Positions 1 through 6,000 of a stretch of DNA of 64,000 nucleotides are shown in pieces. Every line of letters begins with the position of its first letter. The first letter of the stretch is position 1. The position numbers and the translations under genes were made by a program. The stretch covers positions 62,001 to 126,000 of IMG/VR virus record IMGVR_UViG_3300021425_000008; one strand, written 5' to 3'. The DNA comes from a virus. The notes below the pieces were generated by a model. That model worked only from the letters and a program-made list of their open reading frames with translations. It made no database searches and was not told the DNA's origin.

Positions 1-147
1 ACTGTCATTGTTCATAATGATCGGACGATTGACAATGTGGAGATGATATTCTCTAATGTAGATGACGCAGTTCGTGTCACTGAAACTTATCTTGACAGTG
101 ATGATCCTGCTGACATAATGACGTACGTTGATCCATCTCTTCTATGA
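1..147 (+). CDS. 3' end of an unknown gene (partial)
   Basis: The frame is open from base 1 to a TGA at 145-147 and encodes the last 48 residues of a protein whose start lies outside the window. The tail is acidic (many Asp) and ends TYVDPSLL. The stop overlaps the ATG of the next gene as ATGA, which suggests translational coupling. No family was recognised. Confidence 0.6.
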   Translation, partial: TVIVHNDRTIDNVEMIFSNVDDAVRVTETYLDSDDPADIMTYVDPSLL

Positions 148-689
148 AAAAGATCATTCTTGCCACACTATCAGCACTCAGTCTGATTCCGTTTAATTCA
201 GTTCATGCCTCAACATTCAAAGATCATGTTAAACTCTGGAAAGTATTGGACCAGATCGGTGTCACAACCGTCGTCAATAATCCCGTCCATTGTTATGATG
301 CTAAGCCTCAGCTTGATGGTATTTACTTCCCTTATTCTGGATTACTCGTTGTCTGTCAAGACAATAGAAAACCTGGAGAGGGTCAAGTTGAGTGGACAGA
401 AAACGATCTAGACACACTCAGACATGAAGCACAACATGTAGTCCAAGATTGTGCTAATGGTCCACTATTTGATGGTAAATCTCGGTCAATGTTCGATCAA
501 GATGAACTCTTAGCATTCATTGGAGCATCAACATGGACCAAGGAAAAGGTCAACGGTTTGTATAAACGACTCGATGATTTAGGCCTGACTGAGAAAGAGA
601 TCATCATGGAAATTGAGGCCTATGTAGTTGCATCTGGTATTTCTGCCGATGCTATTGCAGACAAACTACTTGAATTCTGTAAGAATTAA
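144..689 (+). CDS. Secreted putative zinc metallopeptidase (HExxH)
   Basis: The 181-aa protein begins with a clear signal peptide: MKK, a hydrophobic core at residues 4-17, and a likely cleavage after VHA at residue 22. Residues 94-98 read HEAQH, the HExxH zinc-binding motif, inside a predicted helix (TLRHEAQHVVQD). Cys50, Cys71, Cys103 and Cys179 could form disulfides, which fits an exported protein. The start is coupled to the upstream gene by ATGA. No metallopeptidase family was recognised beyond the motif, so peptidase function is inferred. Export to the periplasm or lysis-related wall or protein turnover is possible. Confidence 0.6.
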   Translation: MKKIILATLSALSLIPFNSVHASTFKDHVKLWKVLDQIGVTTVVNNPVHCYDAKPQLDGIYFPYSGLLVVCQDNRKPGEGQVEWTENDLDTLRHEAQHVVQDCANGPLFDGKSRSMFDQDELLAFIGASTWTKEKVNGLYKRLDDLGLTEKEIIMEIEAYVVASGISADAIADKLLEFCKN

Positions 690-690
690 A

Positions 691-720
691 GTTAGTAACC
701 ACCAAACGTCACTATTATTG
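691..720 (+). promoter_or_regulatory. Early promoter cassette, copy 1
   Basis: GTTAGTAACC at 691-700 is followed by CAAACGTC and TATTAT (713-718). It is the most degenerate -10 of the set. The ATG of the following gene lies at 734, outside the cassette. Confidence 0.6.
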
Positions 721-733
721 TAAGACACACATT

Positions 734-943
734 ATGAACAATTCTTCTCAAATTCTGCGTGAACTTCAGGAACTCCGTAAATCGTGGAGGGCACAAAACT
801 TCAACTACACTGTCAATCAACAGTCACGATATGATGAGTTGATGATGCTCCGTCGCGCATTTATTGCTAAGTGGCAAGAAGATGGCCTGGTCTGGAAAGG
901 CCCATCTAACGTTGGCAAAGCTTCTACCGTGACTGCAGAATGA
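734..943 (+). CDS. Small conserved-type cyanophage protein, function unknown
   Basis: 69 aa, probably helical (ILRELQELRKSWRAQ), charged, with no Cys pair or membrane segment. It is the first gene behind cassette copy 1, and its stop overlaps the next start (ATGATGA). I do not recognise a function. Confidence 0.55.
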   Translation: MNNSSQILRELQELRKSWRAQNFNYTVNQQSRYDELMMLRRAFIAKWQEDGLVWKGPSNVGKASTVTAE

Positions 944-1263
944 TGAAATTTGATTCTTCTAACACCGAAACATTCACTGTTGATGGTACTGAATTCCAGT
1001 TCAATACTGATCGAGTTCAGTACATCGCTGAAGAACAAATTGATCATTATGAAACACGAGTCAAGCAACTTGCCAAGAGTCTGAAGAAGAAAAAGAACAA
1101 AGAACAGCTGTCAAATGATATTGTTGCTCTCTATCAAGAGTGGAATGTGAAAGATAACGATGAGATTCTTTATCTGTTGTTCTCTAAAGACAATGAAGAC
1201 ATCTTCACCGATGTAACTACAGAGAATGATCTTTATGCCAATCCTGAGGAACCAATTGCATGA
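940..1263 (+). CDS. Hypothetical protein, acidic with a lysine-rich core
   Basis: 107 aa. A beta-like N-terminus (FTVDGTEFQF) is followed by a helix with a run of lysines (SLKKKKNKEQ, about residues 48-57) and a strongly acidic C-terminus. The start overlaps the previous gene by 4 nt and the end overlaps the next ATG by 4 nt, so three genes form one coupled unit. Function unknown. Confidence 0.6.
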   Translation: MMKFDSSNTETFTVDGTEFQFNTDRVQYIAEEQIDHYETRVKQLAKSLKKKKNKEQLSNDIVALYQEWNVKDNDEILYLLFSKDNEDIFTDVTTENDLYANPEEPIA

Positions 1264-1340
1264 TTGCACTTTTCAAATACTTCTATTATGTTTTTCTTGG
1301 TTGTATTGTGATGATGATCGTCAAACTATTGGCGAATTAA
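1260..1340 (+). CDS. 26-aa single-span membrane peptide
   Basis: Starts in an ATGA overlap with the upstream gene and encodes MIALFKYFYYVFLGCIVMMI followed by VKLLAN. Almost the whole peptide is one hydrophobic helix with one Lys near each end. The tight coupling and clean membrane-span composition support it as real, but it is very short. Confidence 0.45.
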   Translation: MIALFKYFYYVFLGCIVMMIVKLLAN

Positions 1341-1341
1341 A

Positions 1342-1370
1342 GTTAGTAACCTCCAAATGTCCACTTTAGT
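1342..1370 (+). promoter_or_regulatory. Early promoter cassette, copy 2
   Basis: GTTAGTAACC starts at 1342 and TTTAGT lies at 1365-1370. An ATG follows immediately at 1371, but a second in-frame ATG at 1389 lies where copy 4 has its only start. Confidence 0.65.
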
Positions 1371-1388
1371 ATGAACAACACTTCCGCT

Positions 1389-1727
1389 ATGAAAACTCAA
1401 ACTAAAGGTGAGTTTCTCTCTGATTGTCTGATTGAAACTCTCAACGACATGTGGAAAGTTAATTCTCTTGAAAACAGTCGTAATTCATATCAACAACTTG
1501 AATGTGAAGTTGGACGCAAATATGTAAAGATCTGGGATTATCTTGTGAGTGATGGTGAGAGAGTCCGTGGACGTTCTTGCTGGATGTTTGTAGATAAGGA
1601 AACTGGTTCCTGCTATAAACCTGCCTCACACAAAGCACCAGCAGTTGGTATCAGGTATCAGATCGAAGATCTTATCGAATCTCCTATGATTTGCGACCCA
1701 TATGGGTCATTCTTGTACCTGAAATAG
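1389..1727 (+). CDS. Conserved-type cyanophage hypothetical protein
   Basis: 112 aa. The segment GRKYVKIWDY, then SCWMFVDKETG and CYKPASHKAPA, looks like a small beta-rich domain that I have a sense of seeing in other T4-like cyanophages, without a known role. The frame also has an ATG at 1371, but that codon directly abuts the -10 box and would lie upstream of or at the expected transcription start, so 1389 is preferred. Confidence 0.6.
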   Translation: MKTQTKGEFLSDCLIETLNDMWKVNSLENSRNSYQQLECEVGRKYVKIWDYLVSDGERVRGRSCWMFVDKETGSCYKPASHKAPAVGIRYQIEDLIESPMICDPYGSFLYLK

Positions 1728-1739
1728 GTTGGAATTAAA

Positions 1740-1768
1740 GTTAGTAACCTCCAAATGTCTCCTATAGT
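1740..1768 (+). promoter_or_regulatory. Early promoter cassette, copy 3
   Basis: GTTAGTAACCTCCAAATGTC with TATAGT at 1763-1768. It is one of the best matches to the group consensus. Confidence 0.7.
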
Positions 1769-1783
1769 ATGAACAACACTCCA

Positions 1784-2011
1784 ATGACTCTCACCGAACG
1801 AAACCAAAAGCTTTACGACTTGCGTCAGAAACTCGACAAAGCTCGTGCAGAAGTTGCATGGATCGAACAAGAGATCTGGCTTGTTAAGGATCAATACGAT
1901 CGTCAAGATCTTGATCTCTTCCAGGAAATGTTTGGCGAGAAAAACACACTGTGGGATCATCTTGATCGCATGAGTGACACTCCCATGGCCGAAGAAGTCT
2001 ACGGAGGTTGA
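1784..2011 (+). CDS. Small helical protein, unknown
   Basis: 75 aa, predicted coiled coil in the first half (LTERNQKLYDLRQKLDKARA), with an acidic C-terminus. An upstream in-frame ATG at 1769 abuts the -10 box of cassette copy 3, so the second ATG is preferred. An ACGGAGGT ribosome-binding site for the next gene is embedded in its end. Confidence 0.6.
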   Translation: MTLTERNQKLYDLRQKLDKARAEVAWIEQEIWLVKDQYDRQDLDLFQEMFGEKNTLWDHLDRMSDTPMAEEVYGG

Positions 2012-2012
2012 T

Positions 2013-2171
2013 ATGGCTTACCCTCTCGGCATTGATAACCCTATTCTGATCAAAGGTGTGATTGGTTCACACAAATGGGCATTGTATTGGCGTGAAGACA
2101 TGACCAAGATTGCCACATTTAATTCGCAGTTCCAAGCATACGAAGCCCGTCGTTTTCTTCTCTCCAAATAA
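2013..2171 (+). CDS. 52-aa hypothetical protein
   Basis: The ATG at 2013 follows GGAGG by 6 nt and lies just after the upstream TGA. The product (AYPLGIDNPILIKG...HKWALYWREDM) has two tryptophans and a basic C-terminus (YEARRFLLSK). An in-frame ATG at 1974 lies inside the previous gene and is less likely. Function unknown. Confidence 0.55.
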   Translation: MAYPLGIDNPILIKGVIGSHKWALYWREDMTKIATFNSQFQAYEARRFLLSK

Positions 2172-2329
2172 TGAACCAACTCGAAATGTTGTCTGCCCGT
2201 GAACAACTCATGGAAGACATTGATTGTATCATCACTGATTACTTTGCACAGTTTGATGTCAATTATGACGAAGAACTTGTGAAGATTTTGTGTGATGCCG
2301 TCTGTAACAACTTTCCTACACAAAAATGA
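2171..2329 (+). CDS. 52-aa acidic hypothetical protein
   Basis: The start overlaps the upstream stop (TAATGA). The product is acidic and helical (ARE QLMEDIDCIITDYFA) with three cysteines. Its stop overlaps the next start as ATGA. Unknown function; supported mainly by tight coupling on both sides. Confidence 0.5.
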   Translation: MNQLEMLSAREQLMEDIDCIITDYFAQFDVNYDEELVKILCDAVCNNFPTQK

Positions 2330-2499
2330 AACTATCTAAAGCACAAGTTATTCGTGTGGTCAGAGATACTGCGTTGAATGTTGATAAGAACCTCACACGA
2401 GAAGAGAAACAACAAGTCTTCAATAATGTGGTCGATGGTCTACATCGTGACGGAAGAATCACGAAGAAACAACAAATGGCATGGACACATCCGTTCTGA
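2326..2499 (+). CDS. 57-aa basic hypothetical protein
   Basis: ATG in a 4-nt overlap with the preceding gene. MKLSKAQVIRVVRDTALNVD then a helix-rich stretch with LTREEKQQVF and a basic segment (RDGRITKKQQ). It could be a small nucleic-acid-binding helical protein, but no family was recognised. Confidence 0.5.
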   Translation: MKLSKAQVIRVVRDTALNVDKNLTREEKQQVFNNVVDGLHRDGRITKKQQMAWTHPF

Positions 2500-2504
2500 T
2501 TATT

Positions 2505-2533
2505 GTTAGTAACCTCGAAATGTCCCCTATAGT
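2505..2533 (+). promoter_or_regulatory. Early promoter cassette, copy 4 (decides start codons)
   Basis: GTTAGTAACCTCGAAATGTC with TATAGT at 2528-2533. Here the abutting codon is GTG followed by TAG, so no gene can start at the box. The leader GGAACCACTCAACCAC then leads to an ATG at 2553. This copy shows that the ATG touching the box in other copies is not required. Confidence 0.75.
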
Positions 2534-2552
2534 GTAGGAACCACTCAACCAC

Positions 2553-2876
2553 ATGCGTAAGATCGAAACCCTGATGAACGAAGCAGTTGCCAACAACAAA
2601 GATTGGCAATCTTCCAACACCAGTGTTACCTACAACGAAGAGAATGATGTCTCTATTGTTCGTCTTCACGGTAACAAGATCGCAGAGATTGGTGATGACT
2701 ACCTTCAGATCTTTGATGGCGGTTGGCAATCCAACACCACCAAATCACGTCTGAATGCACTCATCAACCGTTTCTGCAATGCAGTCACTGATGGTGTATT
2801 TCAGAAGGATTATGTTTGGTACGTTCGTGACAACAACGTGACCAAAGAATTTACTTCTGGTTACATCTTTGCCTAA
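2553..2876 (+). CDS. Conserved-type cyanophage hypothetical protein
   Basis: 107 aa. Two-part beta domain: VTYNEENDVSIVRLHGNKIA, then DGGWQSNTTKSRLNALI, then YVWYVRDN. The W..NTTKSRLNAL pattern seems familiar from cyanophage small proteins, with no assigned activity. The start is unambiguous because the cassette upstream provides no other in-frame ATG. Confidence 0.65.
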   Translation: MRKIETLMNEAVANNKDWQSSNTSVTYNEENDVSIVRLHGNKIAEIGDDYLQIFDGGWQSNTTKSRLNALINRFCNAVTDGVFQKDYVWYVRDNNVTKEFTSGYIFA

Positions 2877-2886
2877 GATGACTCAC

Positions 2887-2912
2887 GGAGAGACCAACAC
2901 TCTCTCCCTATA
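2887..2912 (+). terminator. Weak hairpin after the 107-aa gene
   Basis: GGAGAG at 2887-2892 pairs with CTCTCC at 2902-2907. The run that follows (CTATAGTTTT) is only moderately T-rich, so termination may be partial. Confidence 0.35.
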
Positions 2913-2942
2913 GTTTTCCCTTCATTCTTTACATTCTTTCTA

Positions 2943-3137
2943 ATGAAAACCACCACAAAAAGTACTAATCACAAAGTTGAATTTGATTCGTCCGAATATA
3001 TTCTTTTGATGGATATGCTCTCAGATGTTATTAACAATGATGGTAAATTAGATGATGATTTGATGGATTATATTAACACTGATAGTGATAACAATGCCTT
3101 TAATTCTCTCCATTATAAACTCATGCAAGCGATGTAA
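2943..3137 (+). CDS. 64-aa acidic hypothetical protein
   Basis: MKTTTKSTNHKVEFDSSEYI followed by a very acidic, Asp/Asn-rich helix. No cassette precedes it; the leader is pyrimidine-rich (CATTCTTTACATTCTTTC). No known family. Confidence 0.5.
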   Translation: MKTTTKSTNHKVEFDSSEYILLMDMLSDVINNDGKLDDDLMDYINTDSDNNAFNSLHYKLMQAM

Positions 3138-3155
3138 TCTTGTTCCCTCTTTTTT

Positions 3156-3398
3156 ATGTCTTTCATCGCACATTACACTGATCCAATGACTCTCACTCCT
3201 CAACAACTTGAAAATCTAAAGAGTGACTATGCCTGGCAAATTGTCGATGGTATGGATCTCAAAACACTTTGCCAGTGGGCAGCAGAACAAATTGAAGCAA
3301 ATATGAAGGATTACGATGAGACTGACCTGCAAGAAGAGATTAGTGATATGATGGGCGAAGATGTATGGGAGGACATGAAGAAAGATGCAATCGGGTGA
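3156..3398 (+). CDS. 80-aa conserved-type cyanophage protein
   Basis: Acidic helical protein: LTPQQLENLKSDYAWQIVDG, then DLKTLCQWAAEQI and a C-terminal acidic helix. A second ATG at 3186 (MTLTPQQ) could be the true start. It overlaps the next gene by 14 nt. Function unknown. Confidence 0.55.
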   Translation: MSFIAHYTDPMTLTPQQLENLKSDYAWQIVDGMDLKTLCQWAAEQIEANMKDYDETDLQEEISDMMGEDVWEDMKKDAIG

Positions 3399-3585
3399 TA
3401 TAGTAGAATTCAAGGGAGCATCACGATGGCAAGTGTTATGGGCATCGACTGATTATCCATCACATCTTATCATTGGTAAACGCTATGTTGTGGAGAGTGT
3501 ACACACTTATCCATGGTTCACAAAGATCACATTAGAACACAAGTCTGGTCAGTTCAATTCAGTTCATTTCACAAAAGTATCATGA
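3385..3585 (+). CDS. 66-aa putative small beta-barrel protein
   Basis: GDIVEFKGASRWQVLWASTD then a strand-rich remainder (LIIGKRYVVESV, ITLEHKSGQF). The pattern suggests an SH3-like or OB-like fold, which is inference only. It overlaps genes on both sides (14 nt before; ATGA with the next). Confidence 0.5.
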   Translation: MQSGDIVEFKGASRWQVLWASTDYPSHLIIGKRYVVESVHTYPWFTKITLEHKSGQFNSVHFTKVS

Positions 3586-3716
3586 ACAAGTTCACTGTCA
3601 CACTCGAAATTGAGACCTATTCTGATGATCCAGAAGATTGGATTATTGACAGCATCTCCGAGAATCTTGAGGATGATGAACAAATTACGAGCATAAACGT
3701 TCAGTTACAAAGTTAG
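3582..3716 (+). CDS. 44-aa acidic hypothetical protein
   Basis: ATG at 3582 overlaps the upstream TGA. The product, beginning MNKFTVTLEIETYSDD, is a strand followed by an acidic helix. An alternative start upstream at 3513 lies fully inside the previous gene. The last codons overlap cassette copy 5. Function unknown. Confidence 0.5.
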   Translation: MNKFTVTLEIETYSDDPEDWIIDSISENLEDDEQITSINVQLQS

Positions 3717-3745
3717 TAACCTCGAAAGGTCCACAGTAGTATAAG
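3712..3745 (+). promoter_or_regulatory. Early promoter cassette, copy 5 (divergent -10)
   Basis: GTTAGTAACCTCGAAAGGTC starts at 3712. At the usual -10 place it has AGTAGT, with TATAAG at 3740-3745 as an alternative. A 32-nt tandem repeat follows instead of a gene start. Confidence 0.55.
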
Positions 3746-3749
3746 AGTC

Positions 3750-3807
3750 GGACTTCTCTCACCTGATTGCTTCTCCGAATAGGACTTCTCTCAGGTGATT
3801 GTTTCTC
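3750..3807 (+). repeat. Tandem direct repeat, two copies, period 32
   Basis: GGACTTCTCTCA..TGATTG.TTCTC occurs at 3750-3775 and again at 3782-3807. The copies differ at three positions (CC/GG and C/T). They lie in the leader between cassette copy 5 and the membrane-peptide gene. Confidence 0.7.
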
Positions 3808-3836
3808 TGGCTCACAAGCTTTTCTTTTTTTCCATC

Positions 3837-3980
3837 ATGAAAATCGCACTTCTGATTGTTGTTGGTATTCTGTTCTGGACGAGTGATGATGCACGAAACT
3901 TCACCGCAGATCAACTCAACAATGCAAGTGAAATTGTGCGGCCTGATGTTGAGAAGAAAGTCTTCAGCATTAGTTTCTAA
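3837..3980 (+). CDS. 47-aa membrane-anchored or exported small protein
   Basis: MKIALLIVVGILFW forms one hydrophobic segment (residues 2-14), followed by a polar tail (TADQLNNASEIVRPD). It could be a signal anchor. An in-frame GTG at 3795 would add 14 residues across the direct repeat and is less likely. Confidence 0.5.
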   Translation: MKIALLIVVGILFWTSDDARNFTADQLNNASEIVRPDVEKKVFSISF

Positions 3981-3984
3981 TCTT

Positions 3985-4013
3985 GTTAGTTACCTCCAAA
4001 CGTCCCCTATAGT
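3985..4013 (+). promoter_or_regulatory. Early promoter cassette, copy 6
   Basis: GTTAGTTACCTCCAAACGTC with TATAGT at 4008-4013. The downstream leader (ACATGACTCAAACCACGATG) is nearly identical to that of copy 9. Confidence 0.7.
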
Positions 4014-4034
4014 ATGAACATGACTCAAACCACG

Positions 4035-4268
4035 ATGACCAACGAAACTTACAACGGTTGGGCAAATTACGAGACCTGGAATGTGGCTCTCTGGCTTGGC
4101 AATGACGAGGGTATGTATCGAATGGCTCGTATGTATCGCCATCATGGTTATAAGTCTCTGAGCCATATGTTGGAAGAATCTTATGGCTCAGTCACGCCTG
4201 ATGGTGTATATTGGAAACACGCAGATCTTGATATTGACGAACTGAACGAAATGCTGGAGGATCTTTGA
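4035..4268 (+). CDS. DUF7249-like protein
   Basis: 77 aa from the preferred ATG at 4035 (84 aa if 4014 is used). The N-terminal YNGWANYETWNVALWLGNDE is the hallmark of a small conserved family of phage proteins that I associate with DUF7249. The rest is helical with an acidic C-terminus. Its molecular role is unknown. ATGs at 4014 and 4020 lie in or next to the promoter. Confidence 0.65.
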   Translation: MTNETYNGWANYETWNVALWLGNDEGMYRMARMYRHHGYKSLSHMLEESYGSVTPDGVYWKHADLDIDELNEMLEDL

Positions 4269-4270
4269 TC

Positions 4271-4549
4271 ATGAATGCACCTGAGTTCGCCACATCTAAT
4301 CTGTCAAAGATCCGTCCTAAACTTCGTACTCAAGGCAATGTGACTGGTAACTTTGGAAGACCAAAAGTCAAAGCCGCAAACAATCAACAACTCGGATATA
4401 CCAAGAAAGATCACATTAACATGATCACCTGTAAGGAAGATTATATTGCCAAAATGTATCAGATCCTGGATACTACTGATGATCAAAAGATTCGTAACTT
4501 TGCCTATTCAGAAATCAAGAAGTATTTGATACAAACTGGCCAATGGTAA
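4271..4549 (+). CDS. 92-aa basic hypothetical protein
   Basis: ATG at 4271, two bases after the upstream TGA (a TTG at 4265 is also in frame). The N-terminal half is basic and low in hydrophobics (LSKIRPKLRTQGNVTGNFGR); the C-terminal half is helical. It may bind nucleic acid, but no family was recognised. Confidence 0.55.
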   Translation: MNAPEFATSNLSKIRPKLRTQGNVTGNFGRPKVKAANNQQLGYTKKDHINMITCKEDYIAKMYQILDTTDDQKIRNFAYSEIKKYLIQTGQW

Positions 4550-4553
4550 TAAA

Positions 4554-4582
4554 GTTAGTAACCTCCAAATGTCTTCTATAGT
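4554..4582 (+). promoter_or_regulatory. Early promoter cassette, copy 7
   Basis: GTTAGTAACCTCCAAATGTC with TATAGT at 4577-4582. It is the only copy in which no in-frame ATG is found just downstream of the box-proximal ATG. Confidence 0.7.
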
Positions 4583-4807
4583 ATGAATACAACTCAAGCT
4601 CTCTCAATTCTCTCTGAACAGTTCAACGCTACTTACACAGGTTCTAAAACAGTTCGTGAAATGTGTTCTAATCTGATCGATGCATGTTATTGGGATAAGG
4701 AAGATCCCAACACTGTATATCATCAGTTTAAGACTCAAGATGGTATGCCAAATCGTATTGTTGAAGATAGTCAAATCATCTCTCTTGCTCTTTCCTATTC
4801 CAACTAA
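4583..4807 (+). CDS. 74-aa hypothetical protein
   Basis: MNTTQALSILSEQFNATYTG then a helical domain with two cysteines. The box-proximal ATG is used here for lack of a nearby alternative; an unusual start codon inside ACTCAAGCTCTCTCAATT cannot be excluded. Function unknown. Confidence 0.55.
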   Translation: MNTTQALSILSEQFNATYTGSKTVREMCSNLIDACYWDKEDPNTVYHQFKTQDGMPNRIVEDSQIISLALSYSN

Positions 4808-4809
4808 TT

Positions 4810-4968
4810 ATGCTCTTTAATTGTGACATTGCCTGGTATGATAGCAAAGGTAGGAGACACACTACAACGATTGAATCTGATCGAACAGATAGAGACTTTA
4901 TCCGTCAATTAGTCGAAGCTCGTTATCCTACATCTAAGGTCATTATCAACCGAGTCTATCAAAAATGA
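4810..4968 (+). CDS. 52-aa basic hypothetical protein
   Basis: MLFNCDIAWYDSKGRRHTTT then a charged remainder ending VIINRVYQK. It begins two bases after the previous stop, and its composition suggests a small alpha/beta fold. No family was recognised. Confidence 0.45.
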   Translation: MLFNCDIAWYDSKGRRHTTTIESDRTDRDFIRQLVEARYPTSKVIINRVYQK

Positions 4969-5012
4969 ACCGTTAATTTATCCCCTTCGGGTATCCATTC
5001 ATTTCATTCATT

Positions 5013-5180
5013 ATGAATCATCACATTTACCATCTAAGGAACACTGAGCTAGATCAGGATTTAGCTCTTATGTTATCACCTATTATAGCTGCCTATCGTC
5101 CCCATGATGACATCCCCAGTAAGGAACAATTAGGTGATCCCATACAACGAGCTACCTGTAATCCTTTCACTAATGTATAA
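5013..5180 (+). CDS. 55-aa hypothetical protein
   Basis: MNHHIYHLRNTELDQDLALM then SPIIAAYRPHDD and a Cys near the C-terminus. The leader is T-rich with a short CCC-TT-GGG hairpin. It is followed by a strong hairpin, which supports a real transcription unit end. Function unknown. Confidence 0.4.
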   Translation: MNHHIYHLRNTELDQDLALMLSPIIAAYRPHDDIPSKEQLGDPIQRATCNPFTNV

Positions 5181-5186
5181 CGAGTG

Positions 5187-5240
5187 ATAGCTAGATTTAA
5201 CCCCTAAAATAAGGTCTAAATACTAGCTATTGCCTTTTTT
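5187..5240 (+). terminator. Long hairpin with T-run
   Basis: ATAGCTAG at 5187-5194 pairs with CTAGCTAT at 5223-5230. An inner ATTTA/TAAAT pair extends the stem, and TGCC then TTTTTT ends at 5240. It is well placed to end the transcript of the 55-aa gene. Confidence 0.65.
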
Positions 5241-5490
5241 ATGCCAAATAAATGGCTAATTAAATATAAGCTAATGTTTGCGCTAAGTTACTACAAAGGG
5301 GCTACAGAGTGACTCGCTAGGTACTCATGGGTGCTTAAAATGGCTGATCTTATAGTCATCTAAGATCGTATTCTATCAGACCTTCTGCATAATGTCAACC
5401 CCCAAATCCTGTCAAATCACTAATCCTTATCTGTCATAAATCTCCGAGTCCTCAGAGACACATAAGAGGGTCTTATTTTCCGCCATTATT
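5241..5490 (+). other. Non-coding gap with an inverted repeat
   Basis: No convincing gene is seen here. GATCTTA (5346-5352) and TAAGATC (5361-5367) form a perfect 7-bp inverted repeat around TAGTCATC. No T-loop or D-loop signature of a tRNA was found. An ORF on the opposite strand (5427-5732) is an antisense shadow of the next gene and was not called. Confidence 0.4.
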
Positions 5491-5519
5491 GTTAGTAACC
5501 TCGAAAGGTCTTCTACAGT
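5491..5519 (+). promoter_or_regulatory. Early promoter cassette, copy 8
   Basis: GTTAGTAACCTCGAAAGGTC with TACAGT at 5514-5519, preceded by the non-coding gap. Confidence 0.65.
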
Positions 5520-5534
5520 ATGAACACAACTCAA

Positions 5535-5729
5535 ATGCATAAGTTCAACATCTACGGTGAGTTTATCCGCCCTAATGGTCATCAACAGTATGACATTCTG
5601 AGCTACATTGCCGAGACAAGAGAAGAGGCAATTGCTACATGTAGGAAGAACAATCCTCACTTCAACATTATCACAATTCAGGTAGATGATACAGCACCTG
5701 AGGTAGTGAGAATGCAACCCCTTATATAA
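5535..5729 (+). CDS. 64-aa hypothetical protein
   Basis: MHKFNIYGEFIRPNGHQQYD then a helix with one Cys (REEAIATCRKNNP) and a strand (FNIITIQVDDTA). This beta-alpha-beta layout resembles small cyanophage accessory proteins. The ATG at 5520 touches the -10 box, so 5535 is preferred. Confidence 0.55.
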   Translation: MHKFNIYGEFIRPNGHQQYDILSYIAETREEAIATCRKNNPHFNIITIQVDDTAPEVVRMQPLI

Positions 5730-5799
5730 CACTTACTACATGACCTGATGATGTCATTAAACCCATCACACATACACACACTATTTCACACAAACTCTC

Positions 5800-5940
5800 A
5801 TGTCCCGTTCTGTTCTCATTGGTCTGCTGCGTAAGGGAAAGACTGGTGAAGAAGTCCTTGCTATCTTGGACGCCATTTGTAACAACGAAGAACCACAGAT
5901 TGAGAAGAGCTATGGTACACTCGAACCCCTGACATTCTGA
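5800..5940 (+). CDS. 46-aa conserved-type cyanophage peptide
   Basis: MSRSVLIGLLRKGKTGEEVL then AILDAICNNEE and a short tail. It looks like one amphipathic helical hairpin. I recall similar SRSVLIGLLRKG-type peptides in T4-like cyanophages, but no function is known to me. Confidence 0.5.
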   Translation: MSRSVLIGLLRKGKTGEEVLAILDAICNNEEPQIEKSYGTLEPLTF

Positions 5941-5950
5941 GGGTATTATT

Positions 5951-5979
5951 GTTAGTTACCTCGAAATGTCCCCTATAGT
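5951..5979 (+). promoter_or_regulatory. Early promoter cassette, copy 9
   Basis: GTTAGTTACCTCGAAATGTC with TATAGT at 5974-5979. It is the last copy found in the window. Confidence 0.7.
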
Positions 5980-6000
5980 ATGAACATGACTCAAACCACA

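Noticed and set aside
5081-5090. TATTATAGCT, as in the VWA/CobS promoters
   Set aside because: It lies inside the 55-aa gene and has no AACTGTCC 39 nt upstream; treated as chance.
5241-5400. Possible tRNA in the non-coding gap
   Set aside because: No GTTCRA T-loop, no anticodon arm with matching acceptor stem; only one 7-bp inverted repeat is present.
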